This document shows, piece after piece, positions 14,954 to 22,019 of a stretch of DNA of 64,000 bases (position 1 is its first letter; the number at the start of each line of letters is the position of its first letter). The notes below the pieces were generated by a model that worked only from the letters and a program-made list of their open reading frames with translations, made no database searches and was not told the origin of the DNA. The position numbers and the translations under genes are program-made. Source of the stretch: Candidatus Anaerostipes excrementavium (lineage in GTDB: Bacteria; Bacillota; Clostridia; Lachnospirales; Lachnospiraceae); contig DXEM01000014.1 of the NCBI GenBank assembly GCA_019114985.1, positions 1 through 64,000 on the forward strand, written 5' to 3'.

Positions 14954-14981
14954 AGTATATCAGAATTCTCGCCTGATACAA
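14954..14981 (-). promoter_or_regulatory. Promoter-like sequence upstream of terminator
   Basis: Minus strand TTGTAT (14976-14981), 16-base spacer, TATACT (14954-14959) with an extended TG one base before the -10. The next feature downstream is an intrinsic terminator, so it would produce an RNA of about 80 nt, or a leader for uvrC if the terminator is read through. Confidence 0.4.
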
Positions 14982-15080
14982 TGTATAGGAAATAAAATTT
15001 TCTAAACAAATTATAAACAACTATAAACAAATCAGTACATGTCTCCATCCTGCTATGATCTCAAACATTTCCTTCCAAAA

Positions 15081-15626
15081 TCAAGGAGTCTTCTGATAGA
15101 TCCTTCCCAGCGTAAGTTCTTTTGGTTCTTCTATTTTCCGAGAATTTTCCACCGCTTCCGCCACATATTCTCCAAAGGAAACCGGCAAATCTTTCTCAAT
15201 GGAAAACACTTCTTTCAGGTTCTTCTTTGTCTCCAAAACAAAAACAGATTTCGCAATCTGCGGATGTCCCAACAATTCTTCTATGATTTTCTCATCTTTT
15301 TGTCCATTCCCGAAAATCACTGTTTTTAAATGCCCGAAATTTAATTTTTTCGGCTGATATTGTTCCCATATTCTGTTTGCGTCCGCAAAGGAATCTGCCA
15401 GGAAAGTAATCGATTTCGACGGTACTTTCGTTCCGGAGTTGCTCCCTTCTTTACTAAAATCTCCATAAGAATAGCGTACCAGGTATTTATCGTTGATCTT
15501 TTCAAATCCCATAGCAAGCACATAACTGCTGTCCTCGATATCTTTTCGGTCTCCGCATCCTGATACTCCCAGCGCCAGCAAAAAAAGCATCCCAATAAGC
15601 AATCCGTACTTACTTCTTCGTTTCAT
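15081..15626 (-). CDS. GerC-family spore germination lipoprotein, short (N-terminal half only)
   Basis: A 181-residue Ger(x)C protein, the lipoprotein subunit of a germinant receptor in the inner spore membrane. The signal peptide ends in lipobox GVSGC (Cys24), and 'DRKDIEDSSYVLAMGFEK' with 'KLNFGHLKTVIFGN' identify the N-terminal domain. Family members usually run to 350-400 residues; here a TGA stop follows 'LGRIYQKTP' and the C-terminal GerAC domain is absent. The codons after the stop do not resume the family sequence, so the truncation is not a single point frameshift in the visible region. Its start overlaps the gerB stop. It may be a functional short form or a decayed gene. Confidence 0.8.
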   Translation of the reverse strand: MKRRSKYGLLIGMLFLLALGVSGCGDRKDIEDSSYVLAMGFEKINDKYLVRYSYGDFSKEGSNSGTKVPSKSITFLADSFADANRIWEQYQPKKLNFGHLKTVIFGNGQKDEKIIEELLGHPQIAKSVFVLETKKNLKEVFSIEKDLPVSFGEYVAEAVENSRKIEEPKELTLGRIYQKTP

Positions 15627-16668
15627 GATCCATCCTCCTTCGAATCAGCAAAAATAAAATCATCGGCAGCAGCAGCCCTGCTGCAAGATTCCCATAGAGA
15701 AAAAGGGAGAAATGTTCCCAAATCATATCCCAATAAGAGAGAAGAAAATTCGTACCAAGAAGCAGCCCTCCATAAGATAAGATTCTTCCCAAAATTTTGC
15801 CTTTCCTTCCAAAAGCCTGCTCAATCCCTTCATTTCCATAAAAAAGATATCCGCTGAGTACACAGAATACACCGACAATCCAAAAAGCAATCAGAAAAAT
15901 ATCAAGCCTTGCCATAAGCCCTCCGGGTATAGCAACTCCCTGTGCCATGGACATGACAGGGTTATCATCAAGCATTGTCAATTCGACTCCCAAAGAGCCA
16001 ACCACTGCCAAAAATATTCCAAGAAACAGCAGTCCCACTGCAAAAAACGTCTTGAATTTCATCCCTCCTCCTTCCATACTTCCCCGATAGAACCATACAA
16101 GCTCGATCGGGTGCAGCAGCGCAAGCAGCAGCAAACTGCCTTTTAAAAATTCCTTCCATTGGAAGGAAGTAACTGCTATCTCATGAAAAGAAAGATCTGC
16201 GGCACTTAACAGCAGAACAAAAATAACCGGAAGCAAAACGAACCAAAAGATTCCTTCCATGGCTCTTCCTCTGCCCCGCAAACCTTTATGATTCATCTGA
16301 TAAGCCAAAAGCAGCAGGGGCAATCCCACCACAATACTCTGTTTCTGCCTCAGCATATAAGTTTCTGCCATAAAAATGACATAAGCATAAAAGAAGGCTC
16401 CGTTGATTAAAAATCGAACATAATAAAGAAGTGCTGCCCAGCGATATTCTTTCAGCACACGCTCCATCGGAATTCCTTTGGCAGTCTTTGACGCCGCCAG
16501 CACATAAAAACCAGTCAAGACCCATACCACCGCCACCGAAAGTACCGCGCTGTGGCGATTTTCTTTCAAAGCCATCTGCGGCAGAAAAAGAGCTGCGGCA
16601 GAAAAAATTTCTAAAATAAAAATTCGATTCCCCTGTTTTGCAGTAATCTGCTGCCTGCTATCTTCCAT
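15610..16668 (-). CDS. GerB-family germinant receptor permease
   Basis: A 352-residue membrane protein of the GerAB family (APC-like fold), the subunit thought to bind the germinant in the spore inner membrane. About ten hydrophobic helices are visible, beginning 'IFILEIFSAAALFLPQMAL'. ATG 16668 is chosen because GGAGG lies nine bases upstream; the frame extends further up only within gerA. It overlaps gerA by 11 bases and gerC by 17 bases. The C-terminal helix 'LAAGLLLPMILFLLIRRRM' is normal for the family. The ligand cannot be told from sequence. Confidence 0.9.
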   Translation of the reverse strand: MEDSRQQITAKQGNRIFILEIFSAAALFLPQMALKENRHSAVLSVAVVWVLTGFYVLAASKTAKGIPMERVLKEYRWAALLYYVRFLINGAFFYAYVIFMAETYMLRQKQSIVVGLPLLLLAYQMNHKGLRGRGRAMEGIFWFVLLPVIFVLLLSAADLSFHEIAVTSFQWKEFLKGSLLLLALLHPIELVWFYRGSMEGGGMKFKTFFAVGLLFLGIFLAVVGSLGVELTMLDDNPVMSMAQGVAIPGGLMARLDIFLIAFWIVGVFCVLSGYLFYGNEGIEQAFGRKGKILGRILSYGGLLLGTNFLLSYWDMIWEHFSLFLYGNLAAGLLLPMILFLLIRRRMDHETKK

Positions 16669-18169
16669 CTCCGTCCTCCTTTTGCCTCCTTCTGGCGCCA
16701 TTCTTGGTAAATTCCGGACGCAGTTTCATCCGTTTCAGAGGGGAACGGATGACATAATCCTGAAATGCCATTGTCTTATCTCCTCCTTTGGCCGTCGTCG
16801 GATACATATATGGAACCCCATAACTTTCCAGCTGAAACAAATGCAGAAAAATTGCCAAAAAGCCGAGGAAAAATCCATACAGCCCCCAAACTGCACACAT
16901 AATGATCAGGAAAAATTTCAACAGCCGAAACGCTCCTGTAAAAATTTCATTGGGAATCGAAAAAGAAGCAATGGCTGTCAATGCCACAACAATCACTACA
17001 ATCGTGCTGACCAAATGCGCTTCTACCGCAGCCTGTCCCACGATCAGTCCTCCTACGACGCCAATGGTTCCTCCTAACTGTCCTGGCAGCCGAATTCCAG
17101 CTTCTCTCAAAAGTTCAAATGCAAGTTCCATCAAAAGGACCTCTACAACAACAGGAAAAGGCACCCCCTCTCTGGCGGAAACAAGCGCCAAAAGAAAAGG
17201 GGTCGGCAAAACTTCCGGATGAAAGCTGGCAATCGCAACATAAAATCCCGGAAGTCCCACTGCTAAAAATGCCGATATATATCGTAAAATCCTTGCAAAT
17301 GTCGCCGTCTCCCACCGATTATAATAGTCATCACTGGCTTGAAAGAAAACATTCATCGTTACCGGAAGGAGCATTGCCATTGGAGAATTATCCACAATTA
17401 CCGCAACTCTTCCTTCCATTAATCCACTGGCTGCTTTATCCGGTCTTTGCGTCAACTGATACATAGGAAAGGGCGTCTTGGCATCTTTTTCTAAAAACTG
17501 TTCCAACATACCACTGTCAAAAATCCCATCCACGCATATTTTCTCTATTTCATCCTGAATTTTATCTACGATATCCTCAGATGCCAAATCTTCTACATAC
17601 ATGACTGCGTAATCCGTTTTGCTCCTGGTTCCCACCTGCTTCTGCAGAACCTTGAGTCGGGTATCTCGAATCCTCCGCCGTATTAATGCCGTATTGGTTC
17701 GGAGACTTTCATTAAAACTATCTTTCGGACCAACCATTGCGACCTCTTGATCTGCGGTCTGCACCCCTCGATTTGGGAAAAATTTGGTTGATATCTGGAT
17801 TGCCTGATTCATTCCATCAAAGAACAGCACGGTATTTCCGGCCAGAATTCCAGTCACTGCTTCTTCCATATTCGAAATCCACTTTCGATCTGCGCTTTCT
17901 ATAATGCTCCAATCGAACATTTCTTCCGATTCCCCAAAATCTTCTGTCAGCAAAGGCTTTACAATCGATTCCTGAATCATATCTACATTAACCAGTCCAT
18001 CCACATAAACAACATAAATTTTTTGCTCTTTAGATCTTCCAATATGAAATTCTTTTTTGATCAGATCATTGCAATCTTTAAGAACCATTTCCATATATCT
18101 GATATTTTCTTTCAGGTTCGCTGAAATGCTTCCTTTTAATTTGTGATCCCTTCCGTGAAACTGATCCAT
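16658..18169 (-). CDS. GerA-family germinant receptor subunit A
   Basis: A 503-residue GerAA/SpoVAF-family protein: a soluble N-terminal domain (about 1-260, with 'TDYAVMYVEDLAS'), then membrane segments from about 290 ('FARILRYISAFLAVGLPGFYVA', 'LLMELAFELLREAGIRLPGQLG'). 'GRVAVIVDNSP' before the first membrane segments is a family hallmark, and 'FSIPNEIFTGAFR' is seen near the end. With GerB and GerC it forms a receptor that opens the spore in response to nutrients. It is the first gene of the operon and is preceded by a sigma-G-like promoter at 18202-18230. The ribosome site is AAGGCGG. Confidence 0.95.
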   Translation of the reverse strand: MDQFHGRDHKLKGSISANLKENIRYMEMVLKDCNDLIKKEFHIGRSKEQKIYVVYVDGLVNVDMIQESIVKPLLTEDFGESEEMFDWSIIESADRKWISNMEEAVTGILAGNTVLFFDGMNQAIQISTKFFPNRGVQTADQEVAMVGPKDSFNESLRTNTALIRRRIRDTRLKVLQKQVGTRSKTDYAVMYVEDLASEDIVDKIQDEIEKICVDGIFDSGMLEQFLEKDAKTPFPMYQLTQRPDKAASGLMEGRVAVIVDNSPMAMLLPVTMNVFFQASDDYYNRWETATFARILRYISAFLAVGLPGFYVAIASFHPEVLPTPFLLALVSAREGVPFPVVVEVLLMELAFELLREAGIRLPGQLGGTIGVVGGLIVGQAAVEAHLVSTIVVIVVALTAIASFSIPNEIFTGAFRLLKFFLIIMCAVWGLYGFFLGFLAIFLHLFQLESYGVPYMYPTTAKGGDKTMAFQDYVIRSPLKRMKLRPEFTKNGARRRQKEDGDGR

Positions 18170-18201
18170 AATAACCGCCTTTCTCTTTCCATATCTGCTG
18201 T

Positions 18202-18230
18202 TATTATGTGGAAAAAGACTTTTATTATTC
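18202..18230 (-). promoter_or_regulatory. Sigma-G-like forespore promoter of the ger operon
   Basis: On the minus strand GAATA (18226-18230), a 17-base spacer and CATAATA (18202-18208). This matches the sigma-G pattern known from Bacillus (GHATR, 17-18 bases, CATNHTA), the forespore sigma factor that drives ger operons. The start site would lie about 25 bases before the gerA ATG. Confidence 0.65.
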
Positions 18231-18263
18231 CATAGAGATGAAGTTTCCTCTGAAAAAAGAAAA

Positions 18264-18328
18264 AGAATCCTGCCGCGCAGGATTCTCCGCCTGCCTTTTG
18301 ATCAATTTAGAATCACTGATCAAAAGGC
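18264..18328 (-). terminator. Double hairpin after gntR
   Basis: Two hairpins follow the gntR stop. The first (18293-18328) has a perfect 12-base-pair stem GCCTTTTGATCA/TGATCAAAAGGC. The second (18264-18286) has a ten-base-pair stem AGAATCCTGC/GCAGGATTCT followed on the minus strand by TTTTTCTTTTTT, an intrinsic terminator. They end the ispE-gntR transcript ahead of the ger promoter. Confidence 0.8.
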
Positions 18329-18348
18329 TTCTTTGTTACATTCTATTT

Positions 18349-19023
18349 TTAATTTTCTTCTTTTATATTTCGTATCACAGTCATTTCCTGGTTATCGATG
18401 TGCTTTTTCATAATTTTCCTAGCTTCTTCTTTCTTCCCTTCGGACATCGCTTTTACCAGTTCCTGATGCTCCTTTAACAAGGTTACATGATACTCTGTAT
18501 CTTTCACATATTCCAAACGATAGCGATAAATCTGCTCTCTCAGATTGCTGATGATCTGGATTAGTCTTGCATTTCCCGTGGCTTCAAAAATCACATCATG
18601 GAATTCCACATCCCTGTCTGCGATTGCGGCATTATTTTCCGATTCAATTGCTTCCTTGAAATTCTGCAGAGCTTTTTCCAATTTTGCTTTGATCTCATCA
18701 TTCATTCGTTCTGTAGCAAGTTCCGCAGCCAGCTCTTCCAATGAACTGCGGACTTCCAAAACATCTCTTAAATCTTTCTCTGTGATCTTCGCCACTTCCG
18801 CTCCTTTCCGCGGAATCATAACAACCAATCCTTCCAGTTCAAGTTTTCGGATTGCCTCTCTGACCGGAGTACGGCTGACTCCTAATCGATTGGCAAGGGC
18901 AATCTCCATCAAACGTTCTCCCGGCGCAAATTCACCGGTAATAATCGCCTGACGCAGTGTATTGAATACTACGTCACGAAGCGGCAAATATTCATTCATA
19001 TTTACTTTTAGCTTATCACTCAT
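18349..19023 (-). CDS. GntR/FadR-family regulator with FCD domain
   Basis: A 224-residue regulator: winged helix at residues about 13-78 ('LRQAIITGEFAPGERLMEIALANRLGVSRTPVREAIRKLELEGLV') and an all-helical FCD ligand domain (about 88-215) with the metal-site Asp and His residues visible in 'DVEFHDVIFEATGN', 'HQELVKAM' and 'KKHIDNQ'. Such proteins bind organic acids and repress nearby catabolic genes, but the only cotranscribed gene is ispE, 21 bases upstream, so its targets are unknown. Length is usual for the FadR subfamily. Confidence 0.85.
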   Translation of the reverse strand: MSDKLKVNMNEYLPLRDVVFNTLRQAIITGEFAPGERLMEIALANRLGVSRTPVREAIRKLELEGLVVMIPRKGAEVAKITEKDLRDVLEVRSSLEELAAELATERMNDEIKAKLEKALQNFKEAIESENNAAIADRDVEFHDVIFEATGNARLIQIISNLREQIYRYRLEYVKDTEYHVTLLKEHQELVKAMSEGKKEEARKIMKKHIDNQEMTVIRNIKEEN

Positions 19024-19044
19024 CGTTTCTTCCTCCTGCTTCCT

Positions 19045-19911
19045 CTATTGTTGTACTGGTTCGACCACGTATGCCTGTTTCACTTCCTGAATGCTTCTTA
19101 ATGACTCCAGCGCTTTCTTCGCCGTCTTTTTTTCCTTAAAAATTCCAAAAACGGTCGGACCGCTTCCGCTCATCAAAGCTCCTTCTGCTCCCATCGTGAG
19201 CAAATGTTCCTTTATTTGACGAATGATCGGATACCTCGGTATCGTCACGGTTTCCAGGACATTTTCCAACTTGCTGCAAATTCCATCCAGATCTTTCTCT
19301 TCCAAATTCCGTAACATTCCATCGATATCCGGATGGTGCTGCAGCTGATCCAACGGAAGATTCTTATAGACAAATGCGGTAGACACACTGATACCAGGTT
19401 TTGCAATCAAAATCTGGCAGTCAGGCATTGGGGATATCCTTGTCAGCTTCTCTCCGATTCCTTCTGCCAGCGCTGTTCCGCCCCAAATACAATACGGAAC
19501 ATCTGCTCCCAGAGAAACTCCGATCTCGCACATTTCTTCCGTGGATAACTTCAGATCGAATATTTGATTCATTCCCTTAATCGCTGCCGCGCAGTTTGAA
19601 CTTCCTCCTGCCATCCCGGCAGCTACCGGTATTCTCTTCCTCAGATTGATTTCAACACCGGCTGAAATTCCGTATTTCTCTTTCATGAGCGCTGCAGCCT
19701 GATAAACCAGATTCTTCTGGTCCGTTGGCAAAAATGAAAGATCACATCTCATTGTAATCTCATCTTTTTTTTGCTTCTTCATCGTCAAAGTATCATAAAG
19801 TCCCACGGTCTGCATGATCATGCGGACTTCATGGTACCCGTCGGGACGCCTTTTGACAACGTCAAGTCCAAGATTGATTTTCCCATAAGATTTTAGAACA
19901 ATGCTATCCAT
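19045..19911 (-). CDS. ispE: 4-diphosphocytidyl-2-C-methylerythritol kinase
   Basis: A 288-residue GHMP kinase of the non-mevalonate isoprenoid pathway; it phosphorylates CDP-methylerythritol. Substrate region 'AYGKINLGLDV'-like start ('KSYGKINLGLDVVKRRPDGYHEV'), ATP loop 'PVAAGMAGGSSNCAAAIKG' and C-terminal 'GALMSGSGPTVFGIF' are all present. Distances are normal. The gene has its own promoter at 19966-19994 and GGAAGGAG six bases before the ATG. It precedes gntR by 21 bases. Confidence 0.95.
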   Translation of the reverse strand: MDSIVLKSYGKINLGLDVVKRRPDGYHEVRMIMQTVGLYDTLTMKKQKKDEITMRCDLSFLPTDQKNLVYQAAALMKEKYGISAGVEINLRKRIPVAAGMAGGSSNCAAAIKGMNQIFDLKLSTEEMCEIGVSLGADVPYCIWGGTALAEGIGEKLTRISPMPDCQILIAKPGISVSTAFVYKNLPLDQLQHHPDIDGMLRNLEEKDLDGICSKLENVLETVTIPRYPIIRQIKEHLLTMGAEGALMSGSGPTVFGIFKEKKTAKKALESLRSIQEVKQAYVVEPVQQ

Positions 19912-19965
19912 TCCATGCTCCTTCCGCCAGCCTGACCATCTTTTTTTCTATCATGTATACAAAAT

Positions 19966-19994
19966 ATTATAATATTGTTCTAAAAAAAATGCAA
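19966..19994 (-). promoter_or_regulatory. Promoter of ispE-gntR
   Basis: Minus strand TTGCAT (19989-19994), 17-base spacer, TATAAT (19966-19971), about 55 bases before the ispE ATG. Confidence 0.65.
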
Positions 19995-20025
19995 TCTTTA
20001 TTTCCCCGGTTTTAGACTTTGTTTC

Positions 20026-21585
20026 TTACCTTCTTCCCATTTCTTTTACGATCAAAAGACGATCTCCCGGACTTACCTCTTCTACATCCTCATTTTGTTC
20101 CCGTATGCTTTCAATCGCCGTAAAATAATTTTTCGCAATGGACCAGAGACTATCTCCTTCTTTTACTATATAGCCAATGATACCCGGTATTTTTTGGATT
20201 GCTTCATAATCCAAAGGTTCTTCCTTCATATCAACCATGACCCTTTGCCGTTTCTTCCGAAAAGAAATGAAATCGAACACAATCGCGGCTTTGATCTCGA
20301 TCTCATTTCCTTCTGTTGGTACTCCGGTCATTTGATCTAATCTTACATCCAGCTGATAATCGTCTTCTCCGGTCAAGCCCTTGGCTTCCACAAAGAATGA
20401 AAATGGTTCTATATAAGAATCACTCATGACCGGCATTTGATCTTCGGTAGACAGAAAAAGGACATCTGCCATCCAGACTCCTTCTACTTTAAGACCTTCT
20501 TCGGTGACTTCCACTTCATCCACGCTGCAGCTTCCTTTTACGGTCAGAACCTGCAGTAATTTCCCCGGTTCCTGTTTGATTGGGAAATTTTTCACTGCTT
20601 TCATAATTGCCTGGTTTTTTCCGATCAGTGTCTCGAAATCAAACATTTCATATTCCGGAACAAGGCGCGATCTCGTTGTGTAACCGTCATCTACATAAGA
20701 CAGTGTCTGATCCTCATAGATTTTAATATCACATTCTAAAGTCACGTCCAGCGATATCAGCCGTTCCTCTCCATCGGCATCCGGCCTTACTTCCATCTGC
20801 TGACTTCCAAGAGTCAGTCCAATCCGTCCTACCATTCCCGGTGCACATTCATAACATTCTGTCTCTGTATGAATCGGAACCTCCCATCGTGCATATTGAA
20901 CCGGAACTTGTTCATCCTCTCCCAGATACAGCAGAAATACATGCATGACCCCTTGGATCTCTATGGCGTGGTCTCCCAGTTTTCCCTGCAGATTCTCAAT
21001 GTCCACCTGGCTCCATAAAATCTGATAGATATTCGATTTATTTGCCGGAAGCACCAGTTCTTCCTTTAACCTGGCAACATCCTTTTTATTCACGATCAGA
21101 TCAGTCACCTGAATTTCTTTTTTTAATGTGGATACCCCTTCGTCATAAATATCCACAATCGCTTCTTCCTTCATTTCCTCATTTACCTGCAGAATGAAAG
21201 ACAAAAGAACCCGAATACTTAATTTCCTCGAATTGATCAATACTGTATTGATGTCATCAATCGTATAAGTCACCTTTACATAATCCGCCGGAACCACTCC
21301 ATCCATATGTATATATTCCTCAAACGGCAGAGAATATTCGAGAGATTCCAAAAACGTCCGCGGATCGTTGGTTCCATAAAGTCCCTGGAACCGAAATTCT
21401 CCTTTCATCCGAATTCGGTCCACCATCATCTCCGTTTCTTGTATCAGAACCGTTCCCTTGGTCTGGATCATTTTTTCCACATCCGGTTTTGTATCCGGCA
21501 CATTGCAGTCCTGATCGATCGTAATCTGGACTTGTTTTCTATCTTTCGATGCAATTCCATAAAAATCTTTCTTATTAAATTCCAT
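20026..21585 (-). CDS. sipL: SipL-like spore morphogenetic protein (SPOCS/DUF3794 plus LysM)
   Basis: A 519-residue spore-coat assembly protein. Several SPOCS (DUF3794) segments run through residues 1-450 ('KQVQITIDQDCNVPDTKPDVEKMIQTKGTVLI', 'VEGVWMADVLFLSTEDQMPV'), and a LysM domain closes the protein ('YIVKEGDSLWSIAKNYFTAIESIREQN'). In Clostridioides difficile SipL binds SpoIVA through LysM and is needed for coat placement. The start is ATG 21585 with GGAGG; the longer frame to 21654 is unsupported. The ribosome site sits in the 3' arm of a strong hairpin (21593-21632). The gene follows veg on the same strand. Confidence 0.9.
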   Translation of the reverse strand: MEFNKKDFYGIASKDRKQVQITIDQDCNVPDTKPDVEKMIQTKGTVLIQETEMMVDRIRMKGEFRFQGLYGTNDPRTFLESLEYSLPFEEYIHMDGVVPADYVKVTYTIDDINTVLINSRKLSIRVLLSFILQVNEEMKEEAIVDIYDEGVSTLKKEIQVTDLIVNKKDVARLKEELVLPANKSNIYQILWSQVDIENLQGKLGDHAIEIQGVMHVFLLYLGEDEQVPVQYARWEVPIHTETECYECAPGMVGRIGLTLGSQQMEVRPDADGEERLISLDVTLECDIKIYEDQTLSYVDDGYTTRSRLVPEYEMFDFETLIGKNQAIMKAVKNFPIKQEPGKLLQVLTVKGSCSVDEVEVTEEGLKVEGVWMADVLFLSTEDQMPVMSDSYIEPFSFFVEAKGLTGEDDYQLDVRLDQMTGVPTEGNEIEIKAAIVFDFISFRKKRQRVMVDMKEEPLDYEAIQKIPGIIGYIVKEGDSLWSIAKNYFTAIESIREQNEDVEEVSPGDRLLIVKEMGRR

Positions 21586-21592
21586 AAAAATT

Positions 21593-21632
21593 CCTCCCTG
21601 TCTGTATATACCAATATATTCTGACAGGAAGG
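21593..21632 (-). terminator. Hairpin covering the sipL ribosome site
   Basis: On the minus strand CCTTCCTGTC pairs with GACAGGGAGG (nine of ten bases) across a 20-base loop, then AATTTTTATG follows. The 3' arm contains the GGGAGG ribosome site of sipL and the five T after it resemble a terminator tract. It may end the veg transcript, hold sipL translation down in readthrough RNA, or both. Confidence 0.5.
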
Positions 21633-21654
21633 ATTCTATGCCTTCATCATTCAA

Positions 21655-21903
21655 TTAATTTTCTAACAGCATCATCCGTACATCTCTCGTAATGACATCT
21701 TGATAGCTGAAGCTGACGGTCTTATTCTGGTCCTTTCCAGACTCATCCTCGATCTCCACTAAAAAAATATTCGGATACGTTTCTCTGATAACTCCCTTGG
21801 CAGTTTCAAATTTGTGGCGTCCTCGATTTGCGCTGATTTTGATTCTGTTCCCAACTTGTTGATTGATTGACTGACGAACTCTCTGCAGGTCTAATTGTGT
21901 CAT
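21655..21903 (-). CDS. veg: Veg family protein
   Basis: An 82-residue protein of the Veg (DUF1021) family. The hallmark 'GNRIKISANRGRHKFETAKGVIRETYPNIFLVEI' is clear and predicts a small Sm/OB-like beta barrel. In Bacillus subtilis Veg stimulates biofilm formation and comes from one of the strongest vegetative promoters. The start is ATG 21903 with GGGGTGA; the open frame upstream runs through the promoter. The strong promoter at 21962-21990 suits the family. In Bacillus veg lies near spore gene sspF and ispE, so the closeness to ispE and sipL here is a partly conserved neighbourhood. Confidence 0.9.
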   Translation of the reverse strand: MTQLDLQRVRQSINQQVGNRIKISANRGRHKFETAKGVIRETYPNIFLVEIEDESGKDQNKTVSFSYQDVITRDVRMMLLEN

Positions 21904-21961
21904 GAAATTCACCCCATTCCGTATGCAGATTGTATACACAACCATGCATGGTTTAATAGTT

Positions 21962-21990
21962 ATTCTATCATTTTGTCCGTCTTTTGTCAA
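21962..21990 (-). promoter_or_regulatory. Strong promoter of veg with downstream palindrome
   Basis: Minus strand TTGACA (21985-21990), 17-base spacer, TAGAAT (21962-21967). Just downstream, around the expected start site, lies the perfect 14-base palindrome AACCATGCATGGTT (21940-21953), placed where a repressor could block initiation. Confidence 0.75.
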
Positions 21991-22019
21991 ATTTATACAT
22001 AACACCGCTGGTTTTCAGA

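Larger units (their letters stand above)
14740..15080. other. Intergenic region between gerC and uvrC
   Basis: The 341 bases hold no protein gene of convincing size. Contents: a minus-strand promoter-like pair at 14954-14981; a strong minus-strand terminator at 14872-14901; a palindrome ATTTCAT-AGGG-ATGAAAT at 14837-14854 followed by ATTTCCTAAGGAAAT; and an AT-rich stretch with a possible uvrC -10 box (TATGAT) near 14785. On the plus strand an 18-codon ORF (ATG at 14936) has a weak GAGAGG site and is not supported further. A short RNA between promoter and terminator is possible. Confidence 0.5.

Noticed and set aside
14936-14995. 18-codon plus-strand ORF between gerC and uvrC
   Set aside because: Weak ribosome site at 11 bases and no conservation evidence; the region is better explained by minus-strand promoter and terminator.
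16902-17222. 106-codon plus-strand frame (and similar frames in the ger genes)
   Set aside because: Antisense to gerA; low-complexity product without ribosome site.
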